Shown here: positions 5,724 to 12,356 of the stretch, in pieces
Layout of the letters: each line of letters begins with the position of its first letter
How positions within the stretch are numbered: position 1 is the stretch's first letter
Program-made: the position numbers and the translations under genes
Assembly: GCA_002363095.1 (NCBI GenBank)
Contig: DEWC01000027.1
Coordinates: forward strand, 1 to 12,356
DNA: 12,356 nucleotides
From: Ruminococcaceae bacterium UBA3220
GTDB taxonomy: Bacteria; Bacillota; Clostridia; Oscillospirales; Acutalibacteraceae
Reading direction: 5' to 3'
Notes under the pieces: generated by a model
The model's database searches: none
What the model saw: the letters and a program-made list of their open reading frames with translations, nothing else
Told to the model about the DNA's origin: nothing

Positions 5724-6857
5724 ATGATATATCTTGATAATGCCGCAACCACCGGAGAAAAACCGGTAGAGGTAAAAAGGGCGGTTTTGTTTGCGCTCAA
5801 TAACCTGAGCGCAAATCCCGGAAGAGGAGGACACAAACAGTCTCTCTCGGCTTCGGAGGCGGTCTACGGCGTAAGGGACAAGCTTTCGCTTTTTTTCGGC
5901 GCCGGCGGACCTGAAAATGTTGCTTTTACGGCAAACTGTACCCACGCTCTTAATTTCGTTATAAAAGGAATCCTGAAAAGGGGAGATCATACGGTTGTAT
6001 CGGATTTAGAGCATAATGCCGTTACGAGACCGCTTAAATCGGTTACCGATAATATTTCGGTGGCGAAGGTTTCTTTTTCGGACGATGAAAAAACGGCGGA
6101 CAACTTCGAAAAAGCCATAAGAGACGATACAAAGCTTGTTATCTGTACCGCTGCTTCAAATGTAACAGGTAAAATTCTGCCGCTGAAAAAAATCGGTGCG
6201 ATATGCCGAAAAAAAGGTGTGCCGTTTCTTGTAGACGGCGCGCAGGGCGGCGGAGTTATTCCGATTAATATGAAAGAAATGTATATTGATTATCTTTGTC
6301 TGGCTCCGCATAAGGGGTTTTATGCTCCGATGAGCACAGGCGTTCTTATTACTGAAAAAACAATAGCAAAAACCGTAATCGAAGGCGGAAACGGTGCCGA
6401 CTCACTGTCGCTTGTTCAAAGACCGGACATGCCGGGAGGCTTTGAGAGCGGAACGGTAAGTCTGCCGAATATATACGGGATAGGCGCCGGAATAGATTAT
6501 GTAAACCGCGTAGGCAGAGAAAACATTTACCGCCATGAATTATCGCTGGCAAACTACCTTTACGGGAAATTAAAGCAGCTTGACGGTGTTTTGCTGTATG
6601 CACCTAAACCTGAAAACGGCGTTTTCGCCCCGGTTCTGTCATTCAATATTTCGGGTATGGACTCCGAGCAAACCGCAGACATTCTAAACAGGCATAATAT
6701 CGCCGTCAGGGCGGGATTTCATTGCTCGAAATTTGCCCATGAAAAACTGAAAACCACAGATTCGGGAACGGTAAGGGTCTCGCCTGCGGTATTTAATAAA
6801 AAGGGTGAAATCGATTATCTTATCGAAATAATAAAAAAATACGAAAAAAACCGTTGA
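5724..6857 (+). CDS. Cysteine desulfurase family protein (class V aminotransferase fold)
   Basis: This 377-residue class-V fold PLP enzyme begins MIYLDNAATT, the standard start of NifS/CsdB-like proteins. Visible active-site residues are His97 in EHNAV (stacks on PLP), Asp171 and Gln174 in VDGAQ (pyridine ring contacts), Lys197 in LAPHKGFYAP (Schiff base), ESGTVSLPNI (241-250), and Cys334 in RAGFHCSKFAHE, the catalytic cysteine that takes up the persulfide. The length and motifs fit the TIGR01977-type subfamily common in Clostridia. It would release sulfur (or selenium from selenocysteine) from L-cysteine and pass it to an acceptor. The DUF3343 protein just upstream is the obvious candidate acceptor. 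The ribosome site is weak (GGTG) and there is no clear own promoter, so it may depend on read-through past two hairpins. No iscU or selD gene is in the window. Confidence 0.92.
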   Translation: MIYLDNAATTGEKPVEVKRAVLFALNNLSANPGRGGHKQSLSASEAVYGVRDKLSLFFGAGGPENVAFTANCTHALNFVIKGILKRGDHTVVSDLEHNAVTRPLKSVTDNISVAKVSFSDDEKTADNFEKAIRDDTKLVICTAASNVTGKILPLKKIGAICRKKGVPFLVDGAQGGGVIPINMKEMYIDYLCLAPHKGFYAPMSTGVLITEKTIAKTVIEGGNGADSLSLVQRPDMPGGFESGTVSLPNIYGIGAGIDYVNRVGRENIYRHELSLANYLYGKLKQLDGVLLYAPKPENGVFAPVLSFNISGMDSEQTADILNRHNIAVRAGFHCSKFAHEKLKTTDSGTVRVSPAVFNKKGEIDYLIEIIKKYEKNR

Positions 6858-6882
6858 AGCGCGTAAATATTTATGGTATTAT
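6854..6882 (+). promoter_or_regulatory. Probable sigma-A promoter of cdaA-cdaR
   Basis: The -35 TTGAAG (6854-6859, overlapping the desulfurase stop codon) and -10 TATTAT (6877-6882) are spaced by 17 bp, in an A+T-rich stretch that also contains TATAAT just downstream (6882-6887). Transcription would start near 6889, giving a leader of about 40 nt. No terminator separates it from the desulfurase, so read-through from upstream is also possible. Confidence 0.65.
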
Positions 6883-6929
6883 ATAATATAAGTATGTATT
6901 AGACTTTTAAATGCAAAGGAAGATGAATA

Positions 6930-7853
6930 GTGACGGCCTTCTTTAACAGCATATATGACGCAATACTTGCCATGTTCGATCTGGTATTGTATGCAATAAA
7001 GGAAATACGCTTTTTTGATATTGTCGATATAATCATTGTTGCATATCTGCTTTATAAAGCTCTTGTTTTTTTGCGCGAAACAAGGGCGGGTCAGCTTGTT
7101 AAAGGCATAGCCGTCACACTTGTTCTTTATGCCCTTGCGAATTGGTGGAAACTTTCGGTTTTGCAGTGGATTCTTTCTGTGGTTTTCAATTCCGCCATCG
7201 TTGTATTTGTTATTATTTTCCAACCGGAGCTTCGTCGAATTCTCGAACGCGTGGGCCAGACAAATTGGGCGGGCGCGAAATCCGGCTCGGAGGAAACAAG
7301 GCGTGTTGTCGAATGTATAGAAAACGTCGGCAAGGCGGCAAGAATTATGCAGGAAAGCAAAACAGGAGCGCTTATCGTTTTTGAAAGAAAAACGCAACTC
7401 GGTGAGATTATCAACAGCGGAACGGTTTTGAACGCCGAAGCCTCGGTACCGATGATAACAAACATATTTTTCCCGAAAGCCCCGCTTCACGACGGCGCCG
7501 TCATAATACGCGACGGACGAATTTATGCCGCGGGATGTATTCTTCCGCTTACCCAAAGCAACGATTTTGCGCAAAGCTTGGGCACAAGGCACAGAGCCGC
7601 GATAGGTATGACCGAGAATTCCGACGCCGTAGTTTTGGTAGTAAGCGAGGAAACGGGCAATATCTCGATAGTAATAAACGGTGAAATAAAGAGGGGATAT
7701 AACGGCGTTTCCGCAACCGAAACTTTGATGAGAATTCTCATTGAAAATGAAGGCGCCGGCGATAATACCTTCACTCAAAAGATAATGTCGATAAATCCGT
7801 TTAATAAACCGAAGGAAAGCGGGGAAGAAAAGAATGAAGAAACTTCTGAGTAA
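6930..7853 (+). CDS. cdaA: Diadenylate cyclase CdaA (DacA)
   Basis: This 307-residue membrane enzyme makes cyclic di-AMP from two ATP. The N-terminal part holds three predicted membrane helices (about 31-50, 58-71 and 78-97), ending in the conserved IIFQPELRRILERVG (95-109). The DAC (DisA_N) domain covers about 125-260, with Asp188-Gly-Ala (LHDGAVII) and GTRHRAAIGM (218-227), the two motifs that bind ATP and metal, and SEETG at 239-243. All catalytic elements are intact. The tail after 275 is charged and variable. The start is GTG at 6930, with AGGAAG seven nt upstream; the only nearby ATG (6923) is out of frame and stops quickly, and the next in-frame Met would cut TM1. c-di-AMP is needed for potassium and osmotic balance and cell-wall homeostasis. 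cdaR follows with a 20-nt overlap. Confidence 0.97.
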   Translation: MTAFFNSIYDAILAMFDLVLYAIKEIRFFDIVDIIIVAYLLYKALVFLRETRAGQLVKGIAVTLVLYALANWWKLSVLQWILSVVFNSAIVVFVIIFQPELRRILERVGQTNWAGAKSGSEETRRVVECIENVGKAARIMQESKTGALIVFERKTQLGEIINSGTVLNAEASVPMITNIFFPKAPLHDGAVIIRDGRIYAAGCILPLTQSNDFAQSLGTRHRAAIGMTENSDAVVLVVSEETGNISIVINGEIKRGYNGVSATETLMRILIENEGAGDNTFTQKIMSINPFNKPKESGEEKNEETSE

Positions 7854-8949
7854 ACTAACCTTCAAAAAACTCATTTATAATAAGAGATTTTTAATTGCCG
7901 TTTCGGTTATATTTTCGATAGTTATATGGTTTGTCGCCGCAATTGTAAGAAATCCGATTCGCGAAAAGCTTTTTTCCGATCTTACCGCTACAATTTCACT
8001 TGACGGTACCACCGCGGCGGAGAACGGACTTAAAATAGTTAATGTTCCCGATGTCCGCTTCAAGGTTACCGTAAAGGGCGCGGCGTATGTCGTAAGCGGA
8101 GTTAAAAAGGATGATTTTACCCTTAAAGCCGATGTTTCGGATATAACCGAGCCAAACGACAATTGCGTTTTAAAAATAAAAGCGGAGAAAAACGACAGCC
8201 GCGAATACGAGTTTGTATCGATTGAGCCGGCAACCGTAACGGTTAAAATTGCGCGTTACGGAACCGAAGAATTCAACCTGGCCGCCGCAACATCCGAAAC
8301 AATAAAAACCGAAGAAGCAAATGGCCTTGTTGCCGATACCCCGAAACTTACGGATACCACCAAAAGCAAAATAAAGATAACCGGCTCACTCAGTGAAGCG
8401 GCAAAAATAAAATCTGTTGAGGCAGTCGCCGATTATGACGGTTCGGTTCTTACCGAATCAAAAACCTTCGATGCCTATATAGTCATCTATACAAGCAGCG
8501 CCGATGACTCCGAGACAAATAAAATTCTTTACCGATACAGTCTTGACGGCAAGGCGTATGACGCCGACGGAAAAGAGGTCGCCAAGCCTGAACTTGTGCC
8601 GGAATTTTATCAAACAAAGGTAACGGTTAACATCCTGAAAAAGAAGACCCTTCCGGTTCGGGCAAAATTTGATAATAAAAGGTCCGATGTTCAGGATAGC
8701 GATATCAATTACTGGGTAGACCCGGCAGAGGTAACGGTGGTAGGTCCCCCTGATGTTGTTCCGGGATTGGAGGCTGTAACTCTCGAGCCTATTGATTACA
8801 GATTAATATCCAGAGACAGCTCAGGCAGAAGGTTTGAATGCAAGGCTGTTCTTAAAGGCGGAGTACGAATTCTCGGAGATGACGAAAACGAGAAAAAATT
8901 CACCGTCAGGGTTACCTATATTAAAGACAATAAATATAACGCCGATTAA
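7834..8949 (+). CDS. cdaR: YbbR-domain protein CdaR, regulator of CdaA
   Basis: This 371-residue protein has a short basic cytosolic N-terminus, one membrane helix (about 18-38, FLIAVSVIFSIVIWFVAAIV), and an extracytoplasmic part of several beta-rich YbbR repeats, seen as recurring phrases such as VKVTVKG-like strands, KIKITGSL (182-189) and EVTVVGPPDVV (about 304-314). Position and architecture match CdaR, which binds and modulates CdaA in Firmicutes. The ATG lies inside the end of cdaA (20-nt overlap) with GGGGAAG upstream, indicating coupled translation in equal amounts. In many Firmicutes glmM follows to make cdaA-cdaR-glmM; here it does not, and a hairpin plus an unrecognised small gene come next. 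Confidence 0.93.
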   Translation: MKKLLSKLTFKKLIYNKRFLIAVSVIFSIVIWFVAAIVRNPIREKLFSDLTATISLDGTTAAENGLKIVNVPDVRFKVTVKGAAYVVSGVKKDDFTLKADVSDITEPNDNCVLKIKAEKNDSREYEFVSIEPATVTVKIARYGTEEFNLAAATSETIKTEEANGLVADTPKLTDTTKSKIKITGSLSEAAKIKSVEAVADYDGSVLTESKTFDAYIVIYTSSADDSETNKILYRYSLDGKAYDADGKEVAKPELVPEFYQTKVTVNILKKKTLPVRAKFDNKRSDVQDSDINYWVDPAEVTVVGPPDVVPGLEAVTLEPIDYRLISRDSSGRRFECKAVLKGGVRILGDDENEKKFTVRVTYIKDNKYNAD

Positions 8950-8963
8950 TCTCTAAAACATAT

Positions 8964-8998
8964 TACCACCTTTCTGCATATAATGTAGCGGGGTGGTA
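8964..8998 (+). promoter_or_regulatory. Long hairpin that sequesters the ribosome site of the small membrane-protein gene
   Basis: TACCACC (8964-8970) pairs with GGTGGTA (8992-8998), continued by two U-G pairs, one mismatch, and CTGCAT/ATGTAG (8974-8979 with 8983-8988) around a 3-nt loop. The 3' arm contains the GGGGTGG Shine-Dalgarno of the gene starting at 9002, so translation from a read-through cdaA-cdaR transcript should be blocked. No T-tract follows on the plus strand, so it is not a typical terminator. The apex contains TATAAT (8979-8984), within CATATAAT, a possible -10 box without a good -35. Confidence 0.55.
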
Positions 8999-9001
8999 TT
9001 T

Positions 9002-9334
9002 ATGATTAAGATAATTCTTATTGTTATAACAATTGCGCTTGCCGCGCTCGGACTTACCGAGTTTATGTACGGTCTGCGCGCCTGTGCCCGGGCTCCCGAG
9101 TGTTCGGACTGCGCTACCGTTTTGGTACTTAAAGATAACGAGGCGGAGATTCAGCTTGAATATGCAATATTTAAGTCAAGATGGTTCGGAAGCCGTTATT
9201 CAAGCTGTATTATTGCCCTTACCGATAGATTAAGTGAGGAAACATTAAAGAACTGCAGGGCACTTACCGAGGATACCGAGGTTGTTCTTGTGCCGGCAAG
9301 GTATTTTGAAAATGTTATAAACTCGCTCTTTTGA
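9002..9334 (+). CDS. Small membrane-anchored protein of unknown function
   Basis: This 110-residue protein is counted from ATG 9002, which has GGGGTGG five nt upstream; an in-frame GTG at 8993 lies within that site and is rejected. I do not recognise the family. Residues 1-22 form a membrane helix (IIKILIVITIALAALGL-like) that could be a signal anchor. A short segment with three cysteines (CARAPECSDC, three within ten residues) follows. The rest is a soluble alpha/beta region: a strand ATVLVLKDNEAEIQLEYAIF, then SRYSSCIIALTDRLSEETLKNC and TEDTEVVLVPARYF, which look like alternating strands and helices. It lies between cdaR and recD2, 12 nt before recD2, so it is probably in an operon with recD2 and comFC. 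It is behind a hairpin that covers its ribosome site. The intact frame, good start and tight spacing support a real gene. Confidence 0.75.
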   Translation: MIKIILIVITIALAALGLTEFMYGLRACARAPECSDCATVLVLKDNEAEIQLEYAIFKSRWFGSRYSSCIIALTDRLSEETLKNCRALTEDTEVVLVPARYFENVINSLF

Positions 9335-9346
9335 AAACGGAGGACT

Positions 9347-11536
9347 ATGAAAGAAAAAATTGAAGGCTTAATTGAAAGAATTACATATAAAAATGAAACA
9401 AACGGTTATACGGTAGCATCTGTAAGGGCAGGCAACTCGCGTGTAACCGTTGTTGGCGTTATGCCCTTTTTATCCGAGGGAGAAACGGCTTGTTTTGAAG
9501 GCGAATATACCGTTCACCCGACCTACGGCGAGCAGTTTTCGGTCTCCTCGTTTGAAAGAAAGGCGCCTAAAACCGTGGGGGCGATTTTAAGGTATCTTTC
9601 GTCGGGGATAATAAAGGGTGTAGGACCTGCCACCGCCGAGAGAATTGTTGAGCGCTTTAAGGATAAATCGCTTGAAGTTATCAGCGCTGACCCGGAGCAA
9701 CTTGCGCTTATTAAGGGAATAAGCCGGGATAAAGCGCTTGCAATTTCTGCCGAATATAACAAGCAGTACGGCACAAGGGATATTATGCTTTTGCTCGCGC
9801 CGTATGAGGTAACGCCCGAATTCTGCGTTGCGGTTTTCCGAAAACTCGGAGCCGAGGCAACGGAAATCATAAAAAACAATCCTTATACTTTATGTGAAAG
9901 CGATTTGGGGTTTTCTTTTGAAAAGGCAGAAAAAATAGCGTTTGATTTCGGCATATCCGCCGATGATGAATATCGGCTTTTGGCGGGGATTGAACATATT
10001 TTGCGTAGAAATCTCGGCAACGGACATACCTGTTTGCCAAAAGAAAAACTTATCGCCGTTGCGGTAAAACTGCTTGAAAGCGATTATCATAGAATTGAGG
10101 ATATTCTTGATAATGCCGTCGATAATATGAGACTTATTTCCCGAAATTCGGGGGATACTGTTTTTTATGCCATACCCGAATATATTCGCGCCGAGGAGTT
10201 TATTGCCGCTAAACTTACTTCGCTTTTAAAAACCTGCGAAAAGATAGACGCCGTAAGCGACCTCGAAATAGATTATTGTGAAAACAAAATAAACACTAAA
10301 TTTGAAGCGGTCCAGAGGAAGGCGATAAAAGAGGCGGTTGAAAATGGCGTTTTTATACTTACGGGCGGTCCCGGCACCGGAAAAACGACTACAATAAATG
10401 CCATTATAGGTCTGTTTGAACACAGGGGGCTTAAAATTTCGCTTGCCGCGCCTACGGGAAGAGCCGCGAAGCGGATGAGCGAACTTACATTAAGGGAAGC
10501 AAAAACCGTTCACCGGCTTTTGCAGGTCGAATGGGATAACTCCGACCGTCCCGTTTTTGCCAGAAACGAGCGCAATCCGCTTGAAAGCGATGTCGTTATC
10601 ATTGACGAGGCGTCGATGGTGGATGTTTTGCTGTTTGAAAGCCTTCTGAAAGCGCTTCGCCCCATGTCAAGACTAATCATCGTGGGAGATTCAAAGCAGT
10701 TGCCGAGCGTTTCGGCGGGCAATGTGCTTTATGATATTCTCGAAAGCGGAAAATTTCCTTCGATAACCCTTAAAAAGGTGTTCAGGCAGGCGAAAGAGAG
10801 CGCTATAATAAATACCGCTCACGCCATTATAAACGAAACGCCGATAGATTTTTCAAATAAAAGCAGTGATTTCTTTTTTCTTCCGCAAAACAACGCCGGC
10901 GATGTTGTTGAAACGGTTAAAACCCTTTGCGTGAAGCGCCTGCCCGATGCTTATAAACTTGACCCCGTAAAGGATATTCAGGTTATCTGCCCTTCAAAAA
11001 TGTATGAAACGGGCATTCTTAACATTAATAATGTTTTGCAATCGGTCTTAAATCCCAAGTCGGGCAACAGCCCCGAGATTTTTAACAAGGGCGTTGCGTT
11101 CAGGGTGAACGACAAGGTTATGCAGATAAAAAACAACTATGATATCCCGCTTGAAAGCGATAACGGAGAAACTTCTACGGGCGTTTTCAACGGCGATGTC
11201 GGCTTTATAACCGAGATGGATTTAAGGACGGGAATAATAAAGGTTCGGTTTGATGATAAGACTGCAACATATCAGCCCGGCAATATGAACGAACTTGAAC
11301 TTGCCTACGCGATAACGGTGCATAAAAGTCAGGGAAGCGAATTTCCGTGCGTTATAATCCCTGCCTTTAATATCCCCGAAAAACTTAAATACCGCAACCT
11401 CATTTACACCGGAGTTACAAGGGCAAAAAGATTGCTTGTTATTGTCGGAAGCAGAGATGTTTTTTGCCAAATGGCGGCGAACGACAAAAAAACGCTTCGT
11501 TATACCATGTTAAGAGAGTTTTTGTATGAACGCTAA
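9347..11536 (+). CDS. recD2: ATP-dependent DNA helicase RecD2
   Basis: This 729-residue superfamily 1B helicase is of the RecD2 type, which works without RecB and RecC in DNA repair and replication-fork maintenance. The N-terminal domain begins KIEGLIERITYKNETNGYTV (an OB-like region typical of RecD2). Helix-hairpin-helix segments lie at about 80-190, including KGVGPATAERIV (90-101). Helicase motifs are Walker A GGPGTGKTT (340-348), IIDEASMVD (418-426, Walker B), VGDSKQLPSVSAGN (motif III), ITVHKSQGSEF (about 656-666, motif V) and TGVTRAK (688-694, motif VI Arg692). The length is close to that of Deinococcus RecD2. GGAGG sits only three nt before the ATG, a tight spacing that may lower initiation. 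comFC overlaps its 3' end by 11 nt. Confidence 0.96.
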   Translation: MKEKIEGLIERITYKNETNGYTVASVRAGNSRVTVVGVMPFLSEGETACFEGEYTVHPTYGEQFSVSSFERKAPKTVGAILRYLSSGIIKGVGPATAERIVERFKDKSLEVISADPEQLALIKGISRDKALAISAEYNKQYGTRDIMLLLAPYEVTPEFCVAVFRKLGAEATEIIKNNPYTLCESDLGFSFEKAEKIAFDFGISADDEYRLLAGIEHILRRNLGNGHTCLPKEKLIAVAVKLLESDYHRIEDILDNAVDNMRLISRNSGDTVFYAIPEYIRAEEFIAAKLTSLLKTCEKIDAVSDLEIDYCENKINTKFEAVQRKAIKEAVENGVFILTGGPGTGKTTTINAIIGLFEHRGLKISLAAPTGRAAKRMSELTLREAKTVHRLLQVEWDNSDRPVFARNERNPLESDVVIIDEASMVDVLLFESLLKALRPMSRLIIVGDSKQLPSVSAGNVLYDILESGKFPSITLKKVFRQAKESAIINTAHAIINETPIDFSNKSSDFFFLPQNNAGDVVETVKTLCVKRLPDAYKLDPVKDIQVICPSKMYETGILNINNVLQSVLNPKSGNSPEIFNKGVAFRVNDKVMQIKNNYDIPLESDNGETSTGVFNGDVGFITEMDLRTGIIKVRFDDKTATYQPGNMNELELAYAITVHKSQGSEFPCVIIPAFNIPEKLKYRNLIYTGVTRAKRLLVIVGSRDVFCQMAANDKKTLRYTMLREFLYER

Positions 11537-12233
11537 GAGATTGTTTTTAAGGGTCTTCGGTTTTTTCTTTCCGAATGTTTGCTTTTCCTGCGGCAGGATA
11601 ATAGGCGAAGGAAAACACCTGTGTGATGAGTGCGAAGAGACGCTTTTGAATATAAGTGCCGAAACGGCGTGTCCGTTTTGCGGAATAGAAAAGCCCGATT
11701 GCGACTGCGCCTATTCGGTTTATTACTTTAAATCTGCGGCGGCATGCTTTTATAACGAGGGTTCCGCGAAAAATCTGGTATACAATTATAAACTCGGGCG
11801 TAAGGATTATTATTGCGGGTATTTGGCGGATTTTATGTCCGAGAATATAAAGACAAAGTTTAAAGATGTTAAATTTGATTATATCGTCTCGGTTCCTCCC
11901 ACGGCAAAATCACTGATAAAGCGCGGATTTGACCAAACAAGGCTTCTTGCGAAGTGTATCTCAAAAAGAATCGGTGTCCCCTTAAGGAGCGGTGTTATCG
12001 GTTGCAGACCGTTTAATCCTTCGCAACACGAAAGCGCAAATTATAAAGAACGGTTTAAAAATGTTAAGGGTAAGTACTATGTTAAAAAGCGCATAAACGC
12101 CGAAAATGTCTTATTAGTCGACGATATCAAGTCAACCGGCGCTACGCTTGACGCCTGCGCAAGAGAACTTTTATACTCGGGAGCAAAGCGGGTATACTGT
12201 GTAACTTTCGTTGCCGGAGGTCTAAAATCATAA
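11526..12233 (+). CDS. comFC: ComFC-family phosphoribosyltransferase-like protein
   Basis: This 235-residue protein has two cysteine clusters at the N-terminus: Cys19, Cys22, Cys33, Cys36, and then Cys49, Cys52, Cys59, Cys61, suited to zinc binding. A type I phosphoribosyltransferase fold follows. Family marks are VSVPPTAKSLIKRGFDQTRLLA (about 121-142), the RPFNPSQHESANYKERF region (161-177), and the PRPP loop VLLVDDIKSTGAT (195-207). Homologues (ComFC/GntX) are needed for natural DNA uptake in several bacteria, but many non-competent species have them too and the reaction is not settled. It is cytosolic. The ATG overlaps the recD2 stop by 11 nt, with GAGAG seven nt upstream, so translation is coupled. 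No comFA or other competence gene is in the window. No convincing terminator follows before the tRNA promoter; the T7 run at 12251-12257 has no good hairpin. Confidence 0.93.
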   Translation: MNAKRLFLRVFGFFFPNVCFSCGRIIGEGKHLCDECEETLLNISAETACPFCGIEKPDCDCAYSVYYFKSAAACFYNEGSAKNLVYNYKLGRKDYYCGYLADFMSENIKTKFKDVKFDYIVSVPPTAKSLIKRGFDQTRLLAKCISKRIGVPLRSGVIGCRPFNPSQHESANYKERFKNVKGKYYVKKRINAENVLLVDDIKSTGATLDACARELLYSGAKRVYCVTFVAGGLKS

Positions 12234-12267
12234 CAGAAATAAAACCGGAATTTTTTTAAAAAATATC

Positions 12268-12296
12268 TTGACAATCGTTATACATTATGATATTAT
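12268..12296 (+). promoter_or_regulatory. Strong sigma-A promoter of the right-edge tRNA gene
   Basis: A perfect -35 TTGACA (12268-12273) and a -10 TATTAT (12291-12296) are spaced by 17 bp. Transcription would start near 12303, leaving a 5' leader of about 36 nt to be removed from the tRNA. Confidence 0.88.
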
Positions 12297-12338
12297 ATCT
12301 TTTGTCGCCGGTGAGCATAAGTGGATCTGGCACGATGT

Positions 12339-12356
12339 GGGAGCATAGCTCAGCTG
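12339..12356 (+). tRNA. tRNA gene, first 18 nt only (cut by window end)
   Basis: GGGAGCATAGCTCAGCTG has the shape of a tRNA 5' end: a 7-nt acceptor strand GGGAGCA, then TA, the D-stem strand GCTC, and AGCTG opening the D loop. A strong promoter stands upstream. The anticodon lies outside the window, so the isotype cannot be given. Confidence 0.8.

Noticed and set aside
6879..7874. Long minus-strand open frame (331 codons) opposite cdaA
   Set aside because: It is fully antisense to a certain diadenylate cyclase gene, its product is rich in Arg, Tyr, Phe and Cys without any domain, and it has no ribosome site. It is a shadow of the coding strand.
12200..12260. Terminator after comFC (TTGCCGG with CCGGAA, then T7)
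   Set aside because: The stem has only six pairs with a bulge and a loop of about 27 nt; too weak to call.
1..12356. CRISPR, insertion sequences, attachment sites or phage genes
   Set aside because: No spaced repeats, terminal inverted repeats or transposase/integrase frames were seen. tRNA genes at both ends are potential integration sites, but no repeat of their 3' ends was found inside.

Overview
The window looks like core chromosome of an endospore-forming, anaerobic-type Firmicute, most likely of the class Clostridia (Oscillospirales/Ruminococcaceae-like). The evidence is a SpoIIID sporulation regulator, the CdaA/CdaR cyclic-di-AMP pair, separate secD and secF genes, RecD2, ComFC, a DUF3343 protein paired with a class-V cysteine desulfurase, strong AGGAGG-type ribosome binding sites, and A+T-rich promoters with near-consensus sigma-A boxes at 17-bp spacing. 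The family assignments are read from motifs, and the taxonomic placement is inference. There is no transposase, integrase, phage gene, CRISPR array or other clear mobile element.

Left part, minus strand (1-5258). A tRNA-Thr(TGT) lies at the left edge with its own promoter. To its right, and read towards it, are a flavodoxin-like/FMN reductase protein with a compact four-cysteine motif and spoIIID, whose 3' end overlaps the flavoprotein start by 65 nt. A sigma-E-like promoter precedes spoIIID. Next are secF and secD (11-nt overlap, one operon), then an unusually structured secD leader with three hairpins and a 35-codon reading frame that ends on the secD start (ATGA), driven by a near-consensus promoter. 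Last is a PLP-dependent aminotransferase of the MocR-like/aspartate aminotransferase type with its own promoter.

Right part, plus strand (5374-12356). A small DUF3343 (putative Se/S carrier) gene starts at TTG. Two tandem terminator-like hairpins separate it from a cysteine desulfurase-family gene. A promoter that overlaps the desulfurase stop codon drives cdaA (diadenylate cyclase) and cdaR (YbbR regulator, 20-nt overlap). A long hairpin that buries a Shine-Dalgarno sequence follows, then a small unrecognised membrane-anchored protein, recD2 (helicase) and comFC (phosphoribosyltransferase, 11-nt overlap). A strong promoter and the first 18 nt of another tRNA close the window.

How the genes work together: SecD and SecF form the auxiliary subcomplex of the Sec translocon. 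CdaA makes c-di-AMP and CdaR is its extracytoplasmic partner; the glmM gene that usually follows is not here. DUF3343 and the desulfurase plausibly form a sulfur or selenium mobilisation pair. RecD2 and ComFC are DNA-repair and DNA-uptake-associated genes coupled by overlap. The least explained items are the secD leader, the Shine-Dalgarno-burying hairpin with the small membrane protein behind it, and the tandem hairpins between DUF3343 and the desulfurase.
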